From Bombyx mori (lineage: Eukaryota; Arthropoda; Insecta; Lepidoptera; Bombycidae), in contig NC_085118.1 of the NCBI RefSeq assembly GCF_030269925.1, forward strand, positions 17,357,001-17,421,000: a DNA stretch of 64,000 bases, in the 5' to 3' direction. The translations under genes and the position numbers were made by a program. Shown here piece by piece: positions 57,606 to 64,000 of this stretch. Every line of letters begins with the position of its first letter. Within the stretch, counting starts at the first letter, position 1. Below the pieces are notes generated by a model. That model worked only from the letters and a program-made list of their open reading frames with translations. It made no database searches and had not been told where the DNA came from.

Positions 57606-58043
57606 TCTATACTAATATTATAAAGAGGAAAGATAGATTTGTTTGTTTGTATTGAATAGGCTCCGATACTGAACCGATTTGAAAAATTATATCACTGCTT
57701 GGAAGCTACACTATTCCCGAGTGACATAGGATATAATCTTTTTTGAAAAAAATTAGGGATCCTTACTAAAACTCCAATAATGTAGCCCAAGGTGTAAAAA
57801 TATTACCTAAAATATTCTTTACATCGCGTGCCCTGCGAAAACTATTGATGATAGAATAAAATAATGTACTACGACTTTGTAAAACACATCACTATTTACA
57901 AAAAGTGTCGCGACAGCATACGTCTAACTATTATAGTTGTGCCGCAATAAGTGTACTTTTATTTAAAAAAATAAAACAACGTCAAATATCGTTGAAATTT
58001 TTGTTAAGACCCGAGCGGAGCCGCAGCCGGAGCGTGCCGCTAG
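57606..58043 (+). mobile_element. Non-autonomous Helitron-like element
   Basis: It begins 'tctatactaatattataaag' and 'aggaaagatagatttgtttg', a word I recall from lepidopteran Helitron/MITE families. It ends 'gcggagccgcagccggag' and 'cgtgccgctag', i.e. TC at the start and CTAG at the end, followed by T. The interior is non-coding with a truncated 'cgatactgaaccgatttgaa' segment. No terminal inverted repeats are seen, as expected for Helitrons. Confidence 0.65.
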
Positions 58044-58779
58044 TTTTATATAAATTAAAATTACTGTTTAGTCTTAATAGTCTTGCATTTGCTATTTACA
58101 TTTCAATGTCTCCGAAGTTTTGAATACTTCATAATCTTTGTGTAATTGTAATTTGTTCAGTTGTCGACTCTGAAAACTAATATAATCCAAACGTCGGAAA
58201 TAATAAAATGACCATAGCGCTCAGTAACACTGCGGAGAGGGGTTTATTCTAAAGCCGAATGGTATGTGATAAAAAGTATGATCTTTGTAAGTGCACATTA
58301 GACTACATAACAGCCAAGTCAGACTCCAGTTCGTCCACGTGATAGCTTTCAGAAATGAATGTTGTGAACGTGCTGTAGCGCAATCAACGCCGGAACTATC
58401 TGGTTTCCTATTAGTCCACTTTCAGTTTCCACGCATCTGAGCCGATCACTTTCACTATAACGTACGTATGTAACTATGACTCTGTATAGTTTTGCATTAT
58501 GTAAATAGATTCGCTTCGGTAACACGCACATCATTGTGTTAACAGAACCTCGCAAAGTATCAACCTTCCCAAGGGATGGTTTCCCTAAATAACAATAGCG
58601 TCACCTAGGTCTTTGATAACGTCGGTACATTTCTAGCAGCGGCTGCGTTACCTATGTTCTGTGGTGTTCGAAAAAACTGAAATTATATTAAAATACGTAG
58701 TACGTATCCTATGTCTTGAACCCGGAACATTATTTTTTACTGCATAAACGTACCTACACGGCCACTTGCTGTTACGTAC
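58044..58779. other. Intergenic DNA
   Basis: A LINE family A trace is at about 58205-58290 ('gcgctcagtaacactgcgg', 'gccgaatggtatgtgataaa'). Otherwise nothing is recognised. Confidence 0.4.
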
Positions 58780-58850
58780 ATAGTATTCCGAGCTCAGATA
58801 CACGACCGCCACCCACCTTGAGATATGAGGTTGAAGTCCCAATCGTGTTA
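58780..58850 (-). mobile_element. Degenerate Bm1-type SINE fragment
   Basis: 'gaccgccacccaccttgaga' and 'tatgaggttgaagtcccaat' match the minus-strand SINE body centre. Confidence 0.45.
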
Positions 58851-58924
58851 TTGTGACTTCTTAATTCTGTTATATACTTTTGTCTGCTGTAAAGTTTAGC
58901 CGGTGACAATGTTAATAGTCAATG

Positions 58925-59095
58925 ACAATAGGCACAAGCCCACTGAGTTTCCTGCTGCATCTTCTCAGTGGATAACGATCTCGATACGGTGAGATTCTGC
59001 AAAGCATTGCTAGTACTAGGGCTATTACTACTGCTACTGATACATACCCAATCCTCTGGACCGAAGGGTAAGCAGTCGACGTCGCCCTAAACACG
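58925..59095 (+). mobile_element. LINE family B 3' end (forward)
   Basis: 'cacaagcccactgagtttcc', 'gtgagattctgcaaagcatt' and 'gctagtactagggc' are the family B landmarks in forward orientation. It is truncated at both ends. Confidence 0.75.
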
Positions 59096-59111
59096 TCATT
59101 ACGGATCCTCC

Positions 59112-59372
59112 CGTTTTTTCCTACCTAAGCTGATAGTCTAGAGAGACCATATCAGCGTAACCTTAACTAGTAGGTGAGCACACGGTGCTGAAACCTGACG
59201 ACGTTGCTAACACGAACCCTAGCAAGAGCCATGCTTCGCAGAATCTATTAACGGATTGGAAACGCGACCCACTGGAGAAGATCCGGCGAGAAACTCAGTG
59301 AGCTGTGTCTGTGGGTTAATTTACTCGTCGAACCCTTCGTCGCAAGGGACGTGTTCGACTACGACAGGAACT
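59112..59372 (-). mobile_element. LINE family B 3' end (reverse)
   Basis: The complete family B 3' terminus in reverse complement: 'gttttttcctacctaagctg', 'ggtgagcacacggtgctgaa', 'ctagcaagagccatgcttcg', 'agatccggcgagaaactcag' and 'tgtgtctgtgggttaattta'. Together with the forward copy just before, it forms an inverted pair. Confidence 0.85.
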
Positions 59373-59469
59373 TATAATGTATTATAAAAACTGATTCAGA
59401 ACGTTGCTTAGTTAAATCCCATCAACCTAGTGCTGTGAAGATATCATAAGATACTTAAATTTATATTAT

Positions 59470-59799
59470 GAAAGAAACAAACGTAGCAAGCGTACGAGTA
59501 CACCATCATCCATACTACCTGGAGCCACTGCGGTCATCGACAGTGCGTTTCCAGAGGTCTTTTCTGCCACGTACCATCCGGCTATGGAATGAGCTCCCCT
59601 CCACGGTGTTTCCCGAGCGCTATGACATGTCCTTCTTCAAACGAGGCTTGTGGAGAGTATTAAGCGGTAGGCAGCGGCTTGGCTCTGCCCCTGGCATTGC
59701 TGAAGTCCATGGGCGACGGTGACCACTTACCATCGGGTGGGCCGTATGCTCGTCTGCCTACAAGGGCAATAGAAAAAAAAAAAAAAAAAAAAAAAAAAC
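59470..59799 (+). mobile_element. LINE family A, C-terminal coding part, 3' end and poly(A)
   Basis: The frame 59468-59722 reads [20 protein letters not shown], then [20 protein letters not shown], then [20 protein letters not shown], and continues into the non-coding terminus that ends 'gtctgcctacaagggcaata' and a run of about 24 A. This is the best preserved family A terminus here. The element is 5' truncated, as is usual for LINEs. Confidence 0.92.
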
Positions 59800-60129
59800 A
59801 CCGGCGGGCCTTGATAAGTCTCGGCACACGATCGAACGTGGGCGGAATAAATAACGTTTTGTCGATCGCTAATTAAGAGCGATGAGTAAACTAGGGGCTG
59901 TCCGTGCCAGCGACCACACAGCTCAAACACAATCCGTCCGTCGACACCTATGTAGTCTAAGTGCAGAGAACCACAACATGGCGATTAGTATTACAGACAA
60001 GGTGTCCAGTCAGCAGAGGTGTGCCACTGTTCGATAAAGTGTCGATCCCTGGGCATTGTTTTTGATATTATATATATGTATTTCTTCGCGGCATATAGTA
60101 CACGTAATAAAATGAGAGCCGCACATAAT

Positions 60130-60484
60130 TCAACGTAGTCGTGGCCTAAAGGATAAGACGTCCGGTGCATTCGTATCTAGCGATGCAACGATGTTCGAAT
60201 CCCGCAGGCGGGTATAAATTTTTCTAATGAAATACGAACTTAACAAATATTCACAATTGACTTCCACGATGAAGGAATAACATCATGTAATAAAAAGCAA
60301 ACCCGCAAAATTATAGTTTGCGCTCTAAAGGGTGGAGCAGCCTGTACTGTAAAAACTGAGACCTTAGAACTCATCTCTCAAGGTAGGTGGCGGCATTTAC
60401 GTTGTAGATGTCTATGGGCTCTGGTAACCACTTAACATCAGGTGGGCCGTGAGCTCGTCCCCTCAATTAAGCAATAAAAAAAAC
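60130..60484 (+). mobile_element. Bm1-type SINE with internal deletion
   Basis: The tRNA-like head ('gtcgtggcctaaaggataag') with B-box-like 'gatgttcgaatcccgc' and linker runs to 'caaaattatagtttgcg'. It then jumps to 'ctaaagggtggagcagcc', so about 95 bp of the body are missing. The tail 'taagcaataaaaaaaa' is intact. Confidence 0.92.
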
Positions 60485-61549
60485 GATCAACAACGTACGC
60501 CTTGTTATAATTAGCGTGTTATATATAACACAACGACTTGAAATTCGTATACTTCAAGTCGACAATCAAGAGTAATACCGGTATGTAATGTTATATTACT
60601 AGATGGACAAGTCGCGGTTTAGACGTACGCACGCACTTCGCTAGTAGCCATTGTTGCCAATATAAATACGCAGGTAATGCCGTGTCTTGGCATCGCAGTA
60701 GCGAGTGCAGCGGTCAATGCCACTCGACAACAGCCCCGAACAGATGACGTATGTTTATCTGCTGATCTTTTAAATGGTCGCAGACGTGAAAGCGATGTTT
60801 CGGATCGGTCCATCCTCTCAGTGATTACTGTGGCCTCAAGACACCATAATGCTAATGCTGCCGTCCAATAGGACTCTCAAAATTAAATTTTTTGTAACAA
60901 AGCCTGTCCTACCCTTCAATATGACTCAAAGATTTTTGTACAACTGACTATTAACTTGACTGTAATTTGACATTAAAATATTGGTCTACTTACTGTGCGC
61001 CTTGTTGTGGAGACATGAGAACGTTGCTATTTTAAGCATCCTTACAAACAATGATTAAAAATAAAACTTGCAGGAGTATTAATTGCTTTGTGGGTTTGTT
61101 TCGAACAAAAAACTGAATATTATGTCCGTCTGAGTCATTACACAATTAGTTTCGTAGACACGTGGGATCAATGCTCATGTGAAATATTAAAGTATTATGG
61201 TAAGGTTCAAGGTTGAGTTTGGGCGCCGCAAGTGATTGACCTCGAACTCGGGTGTGATTACGTAATGGTATAGTTTTTGTGTCCAATCACTTGTGACGAA
61301 AACAAACGAACACATAGTCTTTAACGCAACTACCTACTTCCCCATTAGACGAACTGATAGTGAACAGGTCGATTGCTTCGCTGATTCATTGTTTCCAAAC
61401 AGTGCTATTAATTTTGTAATTGCATAAAATTTGGTAATATGTTTTAATTGTAATAGAAAGGTGTTCGATATTTAGAAAACCACAACACCATCACGAAATT
61501 TGAGGGGGGGGAGTCGCCGTCCAAACTATCACAATTAACAATAACTCTT
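60485..61549. other. Intergenic DNA
   Basis: No supported gene. The 60677-60871 open frame ends within the spacer and lacks family resemblance or splice signals. The sequence at 60600-60870 is GC-balanced and could be an unrecognised repeat. Confidence 0.4.
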
Positions 61550-61715
61550 CAGGACCCGACTGAATACCGTCCAATTTGAGGTACGAGATCGAAGTCTCAA
61601 GTAGCTAGCTAGAAATAGGATTAATTATTCTCTGGTAACAAAGACTAGTCCAGCCTTCAAACCAGAAAATCTAGGAAAAAAGACAAGACAATGATACCCA
61701 CCCGTGCGGGCTCAC
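61550..61715 (-). mobile_element. Degenerate Bm1-type SINE
   Basis: 'ccaatttgaggtacgagatc', 'gaagtctcaagtagc', 'agtccagccttcaaaccag' and 'atacccacccgtgcgggctc' follow the minus-strand SINE order with many changes. Confidence 0.6.
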
Positions 61716-61813
61716 AAAACGCCCATGACGTTGCTGACGTACTTGAAAGACAGTGACCACTCTCCATCAGGTGGGACGTGTGCTGGTCTGCCTACAAAAT
61801 CAATAAAAACAGA
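61716..61813 (+). mobile_element. LINE family A 3' end
   Basis: 'gcccatgacgttgctgacgt', 'gaccactctccatcaggtgg' and 'ctggtctgcctacaaaatca' plus 'ataaaaac' match the family A terminus. Confidence 0.85.
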
Positions 61814-62494
61814 GGAACGATATTCGGATTTCCATGTCTAGTTAACGTATCGCGTCAGAAAGCAGCGACTGATTGAAAGTGGCAAGTGTCGCGTTATGTC
61901 GTCACGGAGCGGCATCATGACGACGGTAACTAACGAGCCAAACTACGGAATGTAAACCGGGAATACACGCTACATAATTTGAGGCAGATTTATTGAACTA
62001 ACAAACTTTTACACAAACATTTCGAGGACGGAGCTCAATGTCAAGAGTCGATGCCCAGATATTTCACTACACACTTAATACAGTGAGCATTTTGAAGAAT
62101 TATATTATATAGACTTGCACTTGTACAGAACGGACGACGAGCTCACGGTCCGCGTAGTCCTCGGTTGGCGACACAAACTACATATCAGAAAGCGTGAGGA
62201 AAAGATTTTTCTAGTCTTTTGTAGGAACTGACCGTGAAGGTGCTCCTCAGAGGTGTTCCTCGACATTTGAATATTGCACTAACGACTGTATTCTGTCCTA
62301 CGTACCAACGTTTATAAGTTTAAATTATATTAATCTGACCTTTCTTTGCACACAGCAACAGGACTAACTAGAGTCTTGAGGTCTGGCAATATTAAACTTT
62401 AAAAAGTAGTTTTAATAATGTTAGCGACTCACGAAAAATAATGAAACCACTACATTGACTACTACACAGACGAAGTTACTGCTAGCGGATCTGC

Positions 62495-62740
62495 CAGTTA
62501 GGATCTTTCTTGCCACGTACCATCCGGCTTTGGAATGAACTCCCCTCCACGGTGTTTTCCGAGCGCTATGACATGTCCTTCTTCAAACGAGGCTTGCGGA
62601 GAGTTCTTTATGGTAGGCAGCGGCTTGGCTCTGCCTCTGGCATTGCTGACGTCCATGAGCGACGGTGACCACTTACCATCAGGTGGGCCGTATGCTCGTC
62701 TGCCTACAAAGGCAATAAAAAAAAAAAAAAAAAAAAAAAG
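62495..62740 (+). mobile_element. LINE family A 3' end with poly(A)
   Basis: Coding remnants ('cttgccacgtaccatccggc', 'ctccacggtgttttccgagc', 'gacatgtccttcttcaaacg') run into the family A terminus, ending 'gcctacaaaggcaataaaaa' with about 21 further A. A frame shift early in the piece breaks the C-terminal open frame. Confidence 0.93.
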
Positions 62741-63534
62741 GATCACTACATAGTGGGACATTGTTGTTGTCGCCTTGTGGCGAGAGTAGACAGGAAAGTA
62801 CTCACGTTATCAGCTCATATCAATGACATTATCAGTGCGGGGCAATAGTGTTGAGTAAAGAGTTCGGTCGATAAACACGCTCATTATTTTCATGCTATTA
62901 CTTGTCTCGGTAATTTACACATCTACGAGTATAATCACAAGTAAACTGATTTGTTAAGGCGACGTTAAACAGATCGGAGCTAGAATTTACAGTATTATTG
63001 CATTCCCGGATAATTTGATAAAGTATTATTGTAACTGAGCACAGGGAAAAGTGTCCGTTCAGAGAAACAAATTAACCTTAAACCTACATGCGTTCGATGA
63101 TCGAAGAGGGTCATTCTACTACCGGCTGCTTTTAAGGCGACAACAATACCTCAAGTTTTTTAAACATTACAGATCATATTACTAGACACTAGACACCGAT
63201 ACAGACAAATTCAAAGCTGTTGTTCTCGGAACAACCTTGAATACAATATGAAAGCAAAGGTTGCGAGATTGACAAACAACGCAAGAAAAGACAATTCTTA
63301 AAAAATGGTGTTGGGTATGTTTTTGTTATGATTAATATTTGAATGTAGTTTTTCAACTTATTATTGGGACAAGCATCTATCTGCATGAAGGATGCCAGAA
63401 CACAACGGTCAGATCACAAGATTTGAACGGACACTCGGCAGCCGAGAAGTATCTGAAGGGGCATGTAATGACCACCACCACCACCACCATGAATTTTGGA
63501 ACAAAGTGCGCAGAAAAGTTTATTTTTTTCATTC
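62741..63534. other. Intergenic DNA
   Basis: AT-rich, with a (CCA)n microsatellite at about 63470-63490. No gene is recognised. Confidence 0.4.
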
Positions 63535-63655
63535 TATCAGCACACAGTCGTCGATTACTGGACATTGGCCTCCCACAAGCGTCGTCACGACGATCGGTCC
63601 TGCACTGCCTGCATCCAGCGGGGACCCGCGAACCTTTATACCTTGAATAGGTTAT
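63535..63655 (+). mobile_element. Lepidopteran LINE-like repeat fragment
   Basis: 'cagtcgtcgattactggaca', 'ttggcctcccacaagcgtcg' and 'cgatcggtcctgcactgcct' resemble the 'gtcgtccattgctggacata ggcctccc' block that I recall from many lepidopteran LINE/SINE 3' parts. The exact family is not determined. Confidence 0.45.
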
Positions 63656-64000
63656 GGTAACCTTATCATAAGGGTCTTCAAATCGATTTACTGATTTTTT
63701 TTATATTGTGCCTGTGGCTTCTCTCCGGGCCCTTCTTCTCTCTTCGCATATTTTAGATTTTTTAAGTACTGGATTTTTTACTTTTGCGGCCTTCCGAAAA
63801 TACATAATATGTAATGGAGGCATTACAATGAAAAATAAACTTATGTATTTCTTTAAAATTTAAACGACAACATGGTAAGTTATCTTTCTGATCATCAACA
63901 CTCTCCACTTTGTGATTCAAAAACTCTGAGATTCGATGCACAAAGAGCGGCGACATCACATTAGTCAGATGCATAAATCTTCCATACTACATCATGAGGT

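Noticed and set aside
1..64000. CRISPR array, operon or prokaryotic mobile island
   Set aside because: No regularly spaced identical repeats with unique spacers; gene structure is eukaryotic throughout.

Overview
This window reads as nuclear DNA of a lepidopteran insect, most likely Bombyx mori or a close relative. The evidence is about thirty copies or fragments of a tRNA-headed SINE that I recognise as Bm1-type, two recurrent LINE families, mariner, hAT-like and Helitron-like elements, AT-rich spacers, and intron-rich genes with GT/AG splice sites. There are no operons, CRISPR arrays or prokaryotic signals. I rebuilt the gene models by hand by joining exons with compatible splice phase. Species and family names rest on recall, not on a search.

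Layout. Positions 1-2.2 kb hold the last coding exon of an ETS-domain transcription factor (+). Positions 2.3-7.2 kb are repeat-rich spacer. Positions 7.29-11.02 kb hold a complete but very divergent nicotinic-receptor-like subunit (+), which has lost one cysteine of the Cys-loop. Positions 11.4-21.5 kb hold a complete 13-exon ionotropic receptor of the IR75 type (-). It converges tail-to-tail on the receptor-like gene, and the two poly(A) signals lie within about 60 bp of each other. Positions 21.5-25.9 kb are LINE/SINE debris with an inverted-repeat element. Positions 25.9-27.7 kb hold a complete two-coding-exon riboflavin transporter of the SLC52 type (-). Positions 27.7-50.3 kb are a long gene-poor stretch of nested transposons: two LINE ORF2 relics, a mariner relic, a hAT-like MITE, and a mariner with perfect 23-bp terminal repeats split by two insertions. 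Positions 50.3-56.9 kb hold a reticulon-like (Rtnl1-type) gene (-) with six coding exons. Positions 57-64 kb are again repeats and unrecognised spacer.

The five genes do not form a pathway. Two encode membrane receptors (one chemosensory type, one Cys-loop type), one a vitamin transporter, one an ER-shaping protein and one a transcription factor. The most notable items are the degenerate Cys-loop subunit, the overlapping 3' ends of that gene and the IR75-type gene, a small palindromic MITE family with three copies here, and a clear order of nested insertions. I see no evidence for a wholly new biochemical system.
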